Source: Gluconobacter potus
GTDB taxonomy: Bacteria > Pseudomonadota > Alphaproteobacteria > Acetobacterales > Acetobacteraceae
NCBI RefSeq assembly: GCF_015244705.1
Contig: NZ_JABCQF010000001.1
Coordinates: 682,001 to 746,000 of the forward strand
Length of the DNA: 64,000 nucleotides
Direction: 5' to 3'
In this document: in pieces, positions 1-8,684 of the stretch
Layout: each line of letters opens with the position of its first letter
Position numbering within the stretch: the stretch's first letter is position 1
The notes under the pieces: model-generated
What the model was told of the DNA's origin: nothing
The model's input: only the letters and a program-made list of their open reading frames with translations
Databases searched by the model: none
Made by a program: the position numbers and the translations under genes

Positions 1-3
1 ACC

Positions 4-867
4 ATGGCCAACTATCCCGCGCCGCCGTTCAACACCCCGCATCAGGATCATATTCCCGGCCAGACATCCCTCATGACGCCGAAGCCCGACCATGGTGAGC
101 AGAGCTATGTCGGCCATGACCGTCTGCGCGGAAAGATCGCGATCATCACGGGTGGGGATTCCGGTATCGGCCGGGCTGTTGCGATCGCGTTTGCGCGGGA
201 AGGCGTGGATGTCGTTCTGTCGTTCCTGCCTGAGGAAATGGACGATGCCCGTGAAACCGAATCCTGGATCCGCAAGGCGGGACGGCGCGTCCTCCTTGTT
301 CCCGGCGACCTGCGGGATAGGGATGTCTGCGCCGAACTGGTGGACCGGACGGTCGCTGAGTTCGGACAGATCGACATTCTCGTGAACAACGCGGCCTTTC
401 AGATTGAACGGTCCTCACTGGCGGATGTCAGTGAGGAGGAATGGGACAAGACGTTCGATATCAATGCCGGCTCTGCATTCCGCCTGTCGCGTCTGGCCCT
501 GCCGCACATGCCGCGGGGTGGGGCGCTGATCCATACGGTTTCGGTCAATGCCGATCAGCCCAAGCCGAAGCTTCTGGCCTATTCCGCAACCAAGAGCGCC
601 ATCCAGAACTTCAGCGGCGGTCTGGCCCAGCTGCTGGGTGAGAAGGGAATTCGTTCCAACGTGGTCGCTCCCGGCCCGATCTGGACACCGCTGATTCCTG
701 CGACCATGGATGTCGAACACGTGGAACGCTTTGGCGCTGATACGCCGATGAAGCGTCCGGGGCAGCCCGCGGAACTAGCCGGGGCATATGTTTTCCTGGC
801 CAGTGATGACGCCAGCTACGTCTCGGGCGCCACGATTGCCGTCACCGGGGGCACTCCGATAATCTGA
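4..867 (+). CDS. SDR family oxidoreductase, YghA/GSP39-like
   Basis: A short-chain dehydrogenase/reductase of 287 residues. The NAD(P)-binding glycine motif TGGDSGIG lies near residue 49, the structural NNAA motif near residue 127 and the catalytic Y-x-x-x-K (YSATK) near residue 196. The roughly 40-residue proline-rich N-terminal extension before the Rossmann fold, containing PDHGE, and the C-terminal VTGGTPI are typical of the YghA / general stress protein 39 branch, which reduces aldehydes or oxidises polyols; the substrate cannot be read from sequence. The ATG lies three bases from the window edge, so its ribosome-binding site is not visible and a slightly earlier start is possible. It is followed by tRNA-His and is probably a single-gene unit. 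Confidence 0.88.
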   Translation: MANYPAPPFNTPHQDHIPGQTSLMTPKPDHGEQSYVGHDRLRGKIAIITGGDSGIGRAVAIAFAREGVDVVLSFLPEEMDDARETESWIRKAGRRVLLVPGDLRDRDVCAELVDRTVAEFGQIDILVNNAAFQIERSSLADVSEEEWDKTFDINAGSAFRLSRLALPHMPRGGALIHTVSVNADQPKPKLLAYSATKSAIQNFSGGLAQLLGEKGIRSNVVAPGPIWTPLIPATMDVEHVERFGADTPMKRPGQPAELAGAYVFLASDDASYVSGATIAVTGGTPII

Positions 868-967
868 GCCGGAACGGGTTTGCCAGAAAAATCCGTGGCG
901 TAAAAAAAATTGCGTCAAAGGACTGGACGACAGCCCCAACCTTCCTCTAGAGAATGCGTCGCTGTGT

Positions 968-1044
968 GGCGGATGTAGCTCAGTTGGTAGAGCGCCGGTT
1001 TGTGGTACCGGTTGTCGCGGGTTCGATCCCCGTCATTCGCCCCA
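968..1044 (+). tRNA. tRNA-His (GTG)
   Basis: A complete cloverleaf. Acceptor strands GCGGATG (969-975) and CATTCGC (1034-1040) pair with one G-T. The extra 5' G at 968 faces C1041, the G-1:C73 pair diagnostic of histidine tRNA. The anticodon GTG sits in the loop of the stem CCGGT/ACCGG, the T-loop is TTCGATC, and CCA is encoded at 1042-1044. Continuous, no intron. Confidence 0.97.
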
Positions 1045-1077
1045 GCAATCCTTTCCCAGAAAAACTGAATATTGCCC

Positions 1078-2010
1078 TCAGGGTTTTGCGACATCAGCCC
1101 GCTGGTGATGTCTGTGTTCCCAGTGTTCTTCCAGCGCCATACGCTCGAAGCGCAGTTTCTGGCGGATCCAGTTCAGCATGCCCGAGAGCGTGACGACCAC
1201 AATCCCCACGAAAGTCCAGTTGTCCAGCGGCTGCTTGAACAGCAGGTAGCTGAACGCCACCGCCCAGACCATCTGGCTGTATTGCGGGAGTGCCACACGG
1301 TTCGCAGGGGCGACGGCTGTGGCCATCATCATGAAAAGCTGACCCAGGGCGGCGAGAAAACCGTAGCCGAACAGGATGGACCAGACTTTCCAGCCATGGG
1401 GCCAGGATGCATGGGCGATCATGAGCAGTCCGTCGCCGATCAGCGGGCCGAACAGGCTTGATCCGAACAATGAAAGTCGGGCGCTCCCATCTCCCGCCAG
1501 CCGGTAGGCCACGACGCTGCTGGCATTGGCGAGGGCTGCGACGATGGCGCAGGCATGGCCCAGATGGAACGTCCGTGCGCCGGGTCGCAGGACGATCAGC
1601 ACACCGAGAAATCCGACCGCGACGGACAGCCACGTCCAGAACGAGACCTTTTCCTTGAGGATCGTCACGGAGATGATGGTGACGAAGAAGGGCATCAGGA
1701 ACATGAGCGAAAGGGCTTCTGGCATTGGCAGCAGCATGAAGGCCATGACGCTCGCGGCCGTCGAGACGAATGTCGAAACCGCGCGCAGAATCCACATCCC
1801 CGGGCGGGTCGTCGCGAAAATGTCGGAATAGGGTTCGTCAGGGCGGCGAATGAAAGGCAGGAGAATGAATCCGAAGACGCCGCCTGAAAACGCGACTTCA
1901 AAAGGATCCAGATGCCCCGCAAGTCCTTTTGAGCAGGCATCGCTGATAGAAAAGGCGGCATAGCCCAGGAGCGCCAGAAGAATACCGGAGGAGAAAATAT
2001 TCTGTTTCAT
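1078..2010 (-). CDS. DMT superfamily permease (EamA family)
   Basis: A 310-residue inner-membrane protein with about ten hydrophobic segments arranged as two EamA repeats (roughly residues 8-140 and 150-290). It begins with the typical LALLGYAAFSISDACSKGLAG helix region and carries the PEALSLMFLMPFF and NRVALPQYSQMVWA segments of drug/metabolite transporters. Substrate unknown; relatives export amino acids or metabolites. The ATG at 2010 is preceded by a GGAGA ribosome-binding site. The gene faces tRNA-His across a 33-bp gap with no clear terminator and diverges from manC. Confidence 0.85.
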   Translation of the reverse strand: MKQNIFSSGILLALLGYAAFSISDACSKGLAGHLDPFEVAFSGGVFGFILLPFIRRPDEPYSDIFATTRPGMWILRAVSTFVSTAASVMAFMLLPMPEALSLMFLMPFFVTIISVTILKEKVSFWTWLSVAVGFLGVLIVLRPGARTFHLGHACAIVAALANASSVVAYRLAGDGSARLSLFGSSLFGPLIGDGLLMIAHASWPHGWKVWSILFGYGFLAALGQLFMMMATAVAPANRVALPQYSQMVWAVAFSYLLFKQPLDNWTFVGIVVVTLSGMLNWIRQKLRFERMALEEHWEHRHHQRADVAKP

Positions 2011-2160
2011 GAGTCTGTTTCTCCGCGGGTAAAGCTGATTCCCATCGAAGATAAGGAAACCTGCTTGCGCTGACAGTCAATGTTTCAGATTCCCGGAATC
2101 ATCTTTTCTGATGCTCCGTTCATTATTGAGAGCAGGAAGGGGCCTGGAGGTGAAATTGGA

Positions 2161-2174
2161 AAGGTCGCGACCTT
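2161..2174. promoter_or_regulatory. Perfect 14-bp palindrome upstream of manC
   Basis: AAGGTCGCGACCTT is an uninterrupted palindrome 70 bp upstream of the manC ATG, in the 234-bp gap between the divergent permease and manC genes. It could be an operator for either. No known regulator is recognised from the site, and a chance origin is possible in GC-rich DNA. Confidence 0.35.
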
Positions 2175-2244
2175 CATGTAGGATGCGCCCCCTTCGGGGA
2201 AGCCGTATGGCCCCCATCTTGTGGATGAAAAAGCGTAAGCCCCC

Positions 2245-3666
2245 ATGTCCCAGAAGATCGTTCCAGTCATTCTCTCCGGTGGATCAGGCAGCCGTCTGTG
2301 GCCGGTTTCGCGCAGCAGCTACCCCAAGCAGTTCTGGCCTCTCCTGTCGAAACATACCCTGATCCAGGAAACGGCGCTGCGCGGCGCGCGGGCAGGGCTG
2401 GCGGATCCGATCGTGATCTGTAATGCCGAGCACCGCTTCATCGTCGCGGAACAGCTGCGGGATGTCGGGGTTGAAAACGCCCGGATCGTCCTCGAACCCG
2501 TGGGCCGTAATTCCGCCCCGGCCATCGCTGCAGCCGCGTTCCTGGTAGCCGAGACGGATCCGGACGCCATTCTGTGGATCATGGCTGCGGATGCGGCCAT
2601 TACCGATGAGGCAGCTCTCTACTCCGCGCTTGAACATGCTGTTGCCGCAGCAGCCCAGGGACGGATCGTGACGTTCGGAATGAAGCCTACACGCGTCGAG
2701 ACGGGCTATGGCTATATCGAGAGTGGTGCGCCCCTTTCTGGCCTTGAAGGCGTTTATGAAGTCTCGCGTTTTGTCGAGAAGCCGGATGCCGTGACGGCCG
2801 AAGCATTTTTCCGTGATGGGCGGTATCTGTGGAATTCCGGCATGTTCGTCACCCAGGCCGGTGTTTTCCTTTCCGAGATCCAGACCTTCGAGCCTGCGAT
2901 CCACGAGCATGTCGGGCAGGCCGTCCGGGGCCGCCGGAGCGATCTTGATTTCGACCGGCTGGACGATGCGAGCTTCCGTCAGGCACCGGATATTTCCGTG
3001 GATTATGCCGTAGCCGAGCGGACGAAACGGGCGGCCGTGGTGCCGGGAACATTCGGCTGGTCGGATATCGGTAGCTGGGATGCGCTGTGGGAGCTGACGT
3101 CCAAGGATGAAGCGGGCAATGCGACGTTCGGGGATGTTTTCCTCGATGACGCGCGCAACTGCTATGTCCGCTCGGACGGAATCGTGGCCACGGTCGCCGG
3201 TGTGGAAGATCTGATCGTCGTCGTGACGCAGGATGCCGTCATGGTCTCGCATCGTGACCGGGCGCAGGACGTCAAGCACATGGTCAGCCGTCTGAAGAAG
3301 GCTGGCCGCAGGGAAGCCGTGGCCCATAACCGCATGTATCGTCCGTGGGGCTTCTATGAAAGCCTGATCCAAGCGGACCGGTTCCAGGTCAAGCGGATCG
3401 TGGTTGAGCCAGGCCAGAAACTCTCGCTACAGAAGCATTTCCACCGCGCCGAGCACTGGGTTGTCGTGGGGGGCACGGCAGTTGTCACCCGTGATGCCGA
3501 GCAGATCATGGTGCGTGAAAACGAGAGCATTTATCTGCCGCTGGGCTGTGTGCATCGGCTTGAGAATCCGGGGCGGATTCCGCTGACCCTTATTGAGGTG
3601 CAGTCCGGTCCTTACCTGGGCGAAGACGATATCGTCCGGATCGAGGACGTCTATTCCCGGAACTGA
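2245..3666 (+). CDS. manC: Mannose-1-phosphate guanylyltransferase / mannose-6-phosphate isomerase
   Basis: A bifunctional 473-residue enzyme for GDP-mannose formation, the donor for exopolysaccharide and LPS mannose, rhamnose or fucose units. Residues 1-290 form the nucleotidyltransferase domain with the signature GGSGSRLWP near residue 11, followed by PKQF, and FVEKPD near residue 177. Residues 350-473 form the type II isomerase cupin, with RPWGFYE and the metal-site region around QKHFHRAEHW. Length matches the AlgA/XanB/ManC family. The ATG is chosen by family alignment; the ribosome-binding site is weak. It stands alone with no sugar-nucleotide genes alongside. Confidence 0.95.
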   Translation: MSQKIVPVILSGGSGSRLWPVSRSSYPKQFWPLLSKHTLIQETALRGARAGLADPIVICNAEHRFIVAEQLRDVGVENARIVLEPVGRNSAPAIAAAAFLVAETDPDAILWIMAADAAITDEAALYSALEHAVAAAAQGRIVTFGMKPTRVETGYGYIESGAPLSGLEGVYEVSRFVEKPDAVTAEAFFRDGRYLWNSGMFVTQAGVFLSEIQTFEPAIHEHVGQAVRGRRSDLDFDRLDDASFRQAPDISVDYAVAERTKRAAVVPGTFGWSDIGSWDALWELTSKDEAGNATFGDVFLDDARNCYVRSDGIVATVAGVEDLIVVVTQDAVMVSHRDRAQDVKHMVSRLKKAGRREAVAHNRMYRPWGFYESLIQADRFQVKRIVVEPGQKLSLQKHFHRAEHWVVVGGTAVVTRDAEQIMVRENESIYLPLGCVHRLENPGRIPLTLIEVQSGPYLGEDDIVRIEDVYSRN

Positions 3667-3680
3667 TGCGGACCGGAGGG

Positions 3681-3702
3681 CCTGATCCTTGCGCGGATCA
3701 GG
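3681..3702. terminator. Hairpin between convergent genes, candidate bidirectional terminator
   Basis: CCTGATCC (3681-3688) pairs perfectly with GGATCAGG (3695-3702) around a 6-nt loop, 15 bp after the manC stop and overlapping the stop codon of the convergent gene. There is no long T tract, so a terminator role is likely from position rather than proven. Confidence 0.5.
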
Positions 3703-4621
3703 GCTCCTGTTTCTGGTGGGTTCGGTTTCCAAACAGATGGTGCAGCCCGTTGGCGAGCGGAACGGGCGTGACGCCCAGACGCTGTTCCATCGAGCTGACA
3801 TCGAAATTCTTGTCTTCCAGAAGGCGGCGGATTTCTTCCGGCGCGATCTGCGGCAGTCTGCGGATATGCCGCGTCAGATGAGACAGCGCCATGAGCATCC
3901 ATCCCGGCAGTGAGACGATGGGACGGCCGCCAAGCCCCGCGAAATACAGCACCATGCGCACGAATGTCCGGTAAGCCACCGCCGTCGGACCGGCAATCAC
4001 GATGCTCTCCGGCCCCGTGACGTCTCCGTTCTGGATCAGATGTATGGCCGAGACCAGACAGCGCGTGACGTCCCGCTGGTCGATGGGCTGCACGAGGGCA
4101 CGGCCGCCGCCAGGAAGCGGGATGACGGGCAGACGTTCCAGCAGCTTCGCCAGCCGCTGCACATTGTCTTCGCCCTGGGCACCATAGATCATGGTCGGAT
4201 GAAGAATGATCGACGGGCGCCCGTCGGCCTTGAGGGCCGCTTCGCCTGCGAGAACACCCCGTCCGTGATCGTCGGGCCAGCGCGTGAACTTGCGGGTGCT
4301 GCCCAGCGCTACGATAGGGGCTTTCGTAGCGGCCAGAATGGCGGGCAGGTGGCGCGCATGGGCAGTGTTGACGACAACCGCCGCATCTTCGAACGCCAAG
4401 GCCAGCGTGGCGCTGTCCGTAAGGTCAGCGATCCGCACGGCCTGACAGGCTTCTGCGATGTCTGGCGCGAGATTGCCCTGGCTGCGCACGACGGCAATGA
4501 TCTTCTGGCCTTCAGCCAGAAGCGCGCGGCAGAGCGCGGATCCTGAGCGGCCGCTGGCGCCGATGATGCAGACCGGGCCTTTCGCAGGCGATGACGGGTT
4601 TGGGATGTTTCCGGTCGTCAT
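3698..4621 (-). CDS. NAD(P)-binding NmrA/NDUFA9-like protein
   Basis: A 307-residue atypical SDR. The dinucleotide-binding motif GASGRSGSALCRALL lies at residues 19-33, followed by the IIAVVRSQG strand that would select the cofactor. The block MIYGAQGEDNVQRLAKLLERLP near residue 150, followed by a P-x-D-x-R-D-V-like stretch (PIDQRDVTRCL), is typical of the complex-I 39-kDa/NmrA group. No classical YxxxK was identified. It could be a redox sensor or an NAD(P)H-dependent reductase. Its ATG overlaps the stop of the upstream gene by four bases, so the two are probably translationally coupled. Confidence 0.75.
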   Translation of the reverse strand: MTTGNIPNPSSPAKGPVCIIGASGRSGSALCRALLAEGQKIIAVVRSQGNLAPDIAEACQAVRIADLTDSATLALAFEDAAVVVNTAHARHLPAILAATKAPIVALGSTRKFTRWPDDHGRGVLAGEAALKADGRPSIILHPTMIYGAQGEDNVQRLAKLLERLPVIPLPGGGRALVQPIDQRDVTRCLVSAIHLIQNGDVTGPESIVIAGPTAVAYRTFVRMVLYFAGLGGRPIVSLPGWMLMALSHLTRHIRRLPQIAPEEIRRLLEDKNFDVSSMEQRLGVTPVPLANGLHHLFGNRTHQKQEP

Positions 4622-6024
4622 TGCGCGGAAGCCTTCAGATCGGGGGAAGCGAGAAATGCCAGCATCGAGGCCGGGGAAGAGAAGGCGTCATTGAGGACCC
4701 GGAGGGAGACGGGCGTTCCGGAAGCATAGGTTACCGTCAGGGTGCGGCCAGCCGGATTAGCGACATAATCCGGAATCGCGCTCAGGGCCGGATTGACGGA
4801 AAGGGCCGTCTGCAGGACCTGCGCAGCCTGCTGGCGGAGCTGGTCCGCCGTCATGCCATTCCCGGCCTGCCGGGCGGACAGGACGAATCCGGTATCGAGA
4901 AGCCTGTCTCCCTTCAGTGAGAAGCTCACGTTTTGCAGGGCCGTCGACTGGAGCATCTGCTGCGGTGAGGAATGACCTTGCGCAAAATCCGTCTGAACGG
5001 TCCGGGCACTGGCCGTCAGGGTCATGAAACCCGGGACCGTGAGGGACGCGTCCGTTTGGGACGTGTGATCGTCCAGATTCGAGATCTGGACAGAATGGGC
5101 GGTCGACCCAGCGCCGTTGATCGGGAAGGGCAGCTTCTCGTCGCTCTGGAAATGAAAGCCCTTCAGATCCTGCGTCATGGTCGCGGTCTGGTTCTCCAGC
5201 GTTCCCGTCCCGTGCAGTTCATCGAGCCGGATTGTGCCTGATGTCATGCTCAGCCTGAAATTGCGGGCCGCAAAACTCTCGGGTGGGGCCATGTGCGGCG
5301 GCAGGGGATGGTGGTCCCACAGGGCTGCAACCTGGGCGGCGAGATCCTTCTGCCTCAGGTCAAGCCGCTCCAGACTGGCCTGTCCGCTGACAAGCTGCGG
5401 CTCCTGACCGGGGGCGTGAACGGTCCGCTCGTATGCGATGGTCGACCCTTCGGTGCGGAGCGTCGTGACGAGGGCGGGGCCGTAGTTGTCCAGCGTGAGA
5501 CGACCGGAAAACAGGCTGTGTACATTGATCGGGCCGGGTGAGGGCGAGGGGACGAGGTTCTGGACCGAAAGCTGCTCGATCTGTCCGTGCGCGAGAGCGA
5601 TATGTGCGGGATCGATTCGGGAATGGCCGTCCGTTGCGGGCCGGGAGGGCGGCAGAACCAGTTGGCGCAGGCTGAGCGTGCTGCCATGGATGATCTGCGT
5701 CGGCGTCTGAAGGAACGGTTCGCGGACTTCGACGGCGCGGATGGAGAGGCCACCATCCGGCGTCGGGCGGGGATGGCCCAGCCGCATCCGGGAGGCGCGC
5801 AGGGTGAGTGATCCGTCCCGCAGGGTGATGTCGGTCAGGGTCGCGCCCAGCGAGAGAATGGCCGGGTGTGCACTTCCATAAGTGAATGTCGTCCCGGGCG
5901 GGAGAGCCGCGCGGAAGCTTGAAAGGCCGCGGACCAGCTCCATGTGGGCTTCGTGGTGAACGCCGGCCATGCCGATCACGGCCGTTACCGAAATCAGGCT
6001 CGCCGTGAGCCAGGGTCTTTTCAC
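4618..6024 (-). CDS. Membrane-anchored envelope protein of unknown function
   Basis: Not recognised with confidence. From a GTG start at 6024 it has 468 residues; a longer reading frame begins at 6108, but the GTG has a well-placed AGGA nine bases upstream and is directly followed by a basic-hydrophobic segment (KRPWLTASLISVTAVIGMAG) fit for an N-terminal membrane anchor. The rest is beta-rich with alternating polar/hydrophobic residues and repeated LTLDNYG/TIRLDELHG-like strands, resembling AsmA-like or DUF945/DUF2125 envelope proteins. It is coupled by a four-base overlap to the downstream NAD(P)-binding gene. No enzymatic motif seen. Confidence 0.6.
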   Translation of the reverse strand: MKRPWLTASLISVTAVIGMAGVHHEAHMELVRGLSSFRAALPPGTTFTYGSAHPAILSLGATLTDITLRDGSLTLRASRMRLGHPRPTPDGGLSIRAVEVREPFLQTPTQIIHGSTLSLRQLVLPPSRPATDGHSRIDPAHIALAHGQIEQLSVQNLVPSPSPGPINVHSLFSGRLTLDNYGPALVTTLRTEGSTIAYERTVHAPGQEPQLVSGQASLERLDLRQKDLAAQVAALWDHHPLPPHMAPPESFAARNFRLSMTSGTIRLDELHGTGTLENQTATMTQDLKGFHFQSDEKLPFPINGAGSTAHSVQISNLDDHTSQTDASLTVPGFMTLTASARTVQTDFAQGHSSPQQMLQSTALQNVSFSLKGDRLLDTGFVLSARQAGNGMTADQLRQQAAQVLQTALSVNPALSAIPDYVANPAGRTLTVTYASGTPVSLRVLNDAFSSPASMLAFLASPDLKASAQ

Positions 6025-6210
6025 GTTGATGTTCCTGTCTGAAACGGCCCCGCACAGGCGTCGGGCGCGAACGGTCTGTGTTGCGGCAGGATACCATTGT
6101 CGCGACATGGGGCAATGCAGACGTCGCTTTTGTTGCGGTAACGGGATACCATATAGCTGAAAATGGCGGAAAACTCCTGCGAATCACATAATTCAATGTG
6201 TGAACGGGGC

Positions 6211-6239
6211 TTGACGCGCGCGCTGAGGACGGCAATAAG
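6211..6239 (+). promoter_or_regulatory. Sigma-70 type promoter of rplM-rpsI
   Basis: TTGACG (6211-6216), a 17-bp spacer and AATAAG (6234-6239) form a good housekeeping promoter. It lies inside a longer open frame that runs into rplM, which argues that L13 starts at 6352 and that about 105 nt of transcribed leader precede it. The leader contains a small hairpin around 6270-6287 (GGTGC/GCACC). Confidence 0.7.
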
Positions 6240-6351
6240 GCCCCACCTGATCCGCTTCGCCGGAGAAGAGGGTGCTTTCGGGCACCGTTTTCGCTGCAAG
6301 CGCCATCCACGGTGCGGCCTGAGGGTCGTGCCCCAAGCTGGAATGTCACTA

Positions 6352-6825
6352 ATGAAGACCACACGTTCGCTGAAGCCAGCGGAGGTGACGAAGAACTGGG
6401 TGCTGATCGACGCCGAAGGGCTCGTTCTCGGCCGTCTCGCCACCATCATCGCCACCCGCCTGCGCGGAAAGCACAAGCCGCAGTTCACCCCGCACGTTGA
6501 TTGCGGCGACAACATCGTCGTCATCAACGCCGAGAAGGTCGTTCTGACGGGCAACAAGGTTGGCCAGAAGCTGTTCCACTACCACACGGGTCATCCGGGT
6601 GGTATCAAGGAGCGCACCATCACGCAGCGTCTCACGGGCAAGAACCCGGGTGAAGTTGTCGAGAAGGCCGTCGAGCGCATGATCACCCGTGGTCCTCTGC
6701 AGCGCGCCCAGATGAAGCACCTGTATGTCTATGCCGGTTCCGAGCATCCGCATGACGGCCAGAAGCCTGTCAAGCTGGACGTTGCTGCGATGAACCGCAA
6801 AAACACCGTAACCCACGAGTCGTAA
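6352..6825 (+). CDS. rplM: 50S ribosomal protein L13
   Basis: Large-subunit protein L13, 157 residues beginning MKTTRSLKP. Family blocks are visible: [16 protein letters not shown] near residue 16, [18 protein letters not shown] near residue 45, and LPH-like [12 protein letters not shown] near residue 107. The ATG at 6352 is chosen because GGA lies nine bases upstream and because earlier in-frame codons fall within the promoter and leader; ATG 6343 is in frame but has the GGA directly against it. Forms an operon with rpsI ten bases downstream, the near-universal arrangement. Confidence 0.96.
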   Translation: MKTTRSLKPAEVTKNWVLIDAEGLVLGRLATIIATRLRGKHKPQFTPHVDCGDNIVVINAEKVVLTGNKVGQKLFHYHTGHPGGIKERTITQRLTGKNPGEVVEKAVERMITRGPLQRAQMKHLYVYAGSEHPHDGQKPVKLDVAAMNRKNTVTHES

Positions 6826-6835
6826 GGCCTGTATC

Positions 6836-7327
6836 ATGTCCGAGACCCAAGAGCGCACCGGCACGCTGCAGGACCTTGCGAGCGTTGCTCCTGCCGTTAC
6901 CTCCAACGCTGCCCCGGTTCACGAAGTCAAGCGTGATGCCCAGGGCCGTTCCTACGCAACCGGCCGTCGTAAGGACGCCGTGGCCCGCGTGTGGATCAAG
7001 CCTGGCAAGGGTGACATCATCGTCAATGGCCGTCCGGTCACGACGTATTTCGCCCGTCCGGTTCTGCGCATGCTTCTGACGCAGCCGTTCCTGATTTCCG
7101 ACCGCTACAACCAGTTCGACGTGTACTGCACGGTGACCGGTGGCGGTCTGTCCGGTCAGGCTGGTGCTGTCCGTCACGGTATCTCCCGTGCACTGACGTA
7201 TTACGAGCCGAGCCTGCGTGGCATCCTGAAGGCTGCCGGCTTCCTGACGCGTGACAGCCGTATTGTCGAGCGTAAGAAGTACGGCCGTGCGAAGGCACGT
7301 CGTTCCTTCCAGTTCTCGAAGCGCTGA
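6836..7327 (+). CDS. rpsI: 30S ribosomal protein S9
   Basis: Small-subunit protein S9, 163 residues. The conserved [18 protein letters not shown] block occurs near residue 39, [22 protein letters not shown] near residue 120, and the C-terminus ends in the basic tail [11 protein letters not shown], whose final Lys-Arg reaches the P-site tRNA in known ribosomes. A roughly 35-residue Ala/Thr-rich N-terminal extension precedes the core, as in other alphaproteobacteria. Last gene of the rplM-rpsI operon. Confidence 0.96.
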   Translation: MSETQERTGTLQDLASVAPAVTSNAAPVHEVKRDAQGRSYATGRRKDAVARVWIKPGKGDIIVNGRPVTTYFARPVLRMLLTQPFLISDRYNQFDVYCTVTGGGLSGQAGAVRHGISRALTYYEPSLRGILKAAGFLTRDSRIVERKKYGRAKARRSFQFSKR

Positions 7328-7356
7328 TTTTTTCAGCCTTTTCGAACGGCGGAAAG

Positions 7357-7383
7357 CCCGGCCAGAAATGGCCGGGTTTTTTT
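7357..7383 (+). terminator. Rho-independent terminator of rplM-rpsI
   Basis: CCCGGCCA (7357-7364) and TGGCCGGG (7369-7376) form a perfect 8-bp stem closed by a GAAA tetraloop, followed by seven T residues. It lies 30 bp after the rpsI stop. Confidence 0.95.
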
Positions 7384-7569
7384 GTGGCTGATTTCGGGTG
7401 CCATGCGCCTGCCTGTGAATAAAAAACCAAAAATCATCGCTATGACGGATTTTAATTTCAATAAATAAATTTTAAACGAAACAAACTTTCTATATCGCCA
7501 GCGGGAAGCATGTATGGCAGAGTGCAGCCGCTGTTTTTGAGACCAGAATCTGCGGAAGATGTTTTCCCC

Positions 7570-8649
7570 ATGACGCCCTTCATCATTGAAAAGACCGAAA
7601 CCCCGACCGATCCCGTCAAGCGGACCGAACTGCTCGCCAACCCGGCTTTCGGGCGTGTTTTCACCGATCACATGGCTCTCATCAGCTACTCCGCTGACAA
7701 GGGCTGGCATGATGCGAAGATTACGCCGCGTCGCCCGCTGAGCATTGATCCGGCATCGACGGTCCTGCATTACGGGCAGGAGATCTTCGAAGGCATGAAG
7801 GCCTATCGTGAGAAGGACGGCCATGTCGCCACCTTCCGCCCCGAAGCCAATGCGTCTCGCTTTGCCGCCTCTGCCCGTCGCATGGGCATGGCCGAGCTGC
7901 CGGAAGATCTGTTTGTTCAGGCCGTGGATGAACTGGTACGCGTGGATCAGGATTGGGTGCCGTCCGGTGAGGGACAGAGCCTTTATCTGCGTCCGTTCAT
8001 GATCTCCAACGAAGTGTTCCTGGGCGTGAAGCCGGCGACGGAATACCTGTTCATCGTCATCGCCTGCCCGGTCGGCGCCTATTTCAGCTCTGGCTGTGTA
8101 TCCGTCTGGGTGTCCGAACACTACACGCGCGCTGCCATCGGTGGCACGGGTGAAGCCAAGTGTGGCGGTAACTATGCCGGCAGCCTGATTGCCCAGGCCG
8201 AAGCCAAGGACAAGGGCTGCGACCAGGTTCTGTTCCTTGATGCGCGCGAGCGTCGCTTCGTTGAGGAAATGGGCGGCATGAACGTGATGTTCGTGCGCAA
8301 GGACGGCAAGATCGTCACCCCGCCGCTGGGTGGCACCATCCTGCGTGGCATCACCCGCAACAGCCTGATCCAGCTTGCCGCCGATCAGGGGATCGAGGTG
8401 CTTGAAGAGCCAGTCGATATCGACGAGCTTTTCTCGGGTGCGGCTTCGGGCAAATACACGGAAGCCTTCGCCTGCGGCACGGCGGCGGTTCTTTCGCCGA
8501 TCGGAAAATTCGTGCGTCCGACGGGTGAAGCCGTGTTCGGTGACGGCAAGACGCCTGGCCCGGTCTCGCAGCAGCTTAAGAAGGCCCTGACGGATGTGCA
8601 GGGCGGCCGGACGAACGACGTCCATGGCTGGATCCACCGTATTTCCTGA
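7570..8649 (+). CDS. ilvE: Branched-chain amino acid aminotransferase
   Basis: PLP-dependent class IV aminotransferase catalysing the last step of leucine, isoleucine and valine synthesis. The frame is open from 7510, but ATG 7570 has GGAAGA at a spacing of 10 and gives 359 residues, matching the long (BCAT II) branch. Visible blocks are VLHYGQEIFEGMKAYR near residue 68, the GEAKCGGNYAGSL region carrying the PLP lysine, and DARERRFVEEMGGMNVMFV. Preceded by an AT-rich 186-bp gap suited to a promoter and followed by a terminator hairpin. Confidence 0.93.
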   Translation: MTPFIIEKTETPTDPVKRTELLANPAFGRVFTDHMALISYSADKGWHDAKITPRRPLSIDPASTVLHYGQEIFEGMKAYREKDGHVATFRPEANASRFAASARRMGMAELPEDLFVQAVDELVRVDQDWVPSGEGQSLYLRPFMISNEVFLGVKPATEYLFIVIACPVGAYFSSGCVSVWVSEHYTRAAIGGTGEAKCGGNYAGSLIAQAEAKDKGCDQVLFLDARERRFVEEMGGMNVMFVRKDGKIVTPPLGGTILRGITRNSLIQLAADQGIEVLEEPVDIDELFSGAASGKYTEAFACGTAAVLSPIGKFVRPTGEAVFGDGKTPGPVSQQLKKALTDVQGGRTNDVHGWIHRIS

Positions 8650-8657
8650 CGCCTGCC

Positions 8658-8684
8658 AGCCGGGTTCGTAAGGACCCGGCTTTT
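8658..8684 (+). terminator. Terminator after ilvE
   Basis: AGCCGGGT (8658-8665) and ACCCGGCT (8674-8681) form a perfect 8-bp stem followed by a short T tract. It lies between the convergent ilvE and mocA-like genes and ends at the stop of the latter. Confidence 0.75.

Noticed and set aside
2284-3372. 362-codon minus-strand frame within manC
   Set aside because: Antisense shadow of a clearly coding gene; GC-rich third positions keep opposite frames open. The same applies to long frames opposite edd, purH, leuS, rmuC and minD.
6163-6351. Extended N-terminus of L13
   Set aside because: The 63 extra codons contain a clear promoter (6211-6239) and do not resemble any L13; ATG 6352 is supported by a ribosome-binding site.
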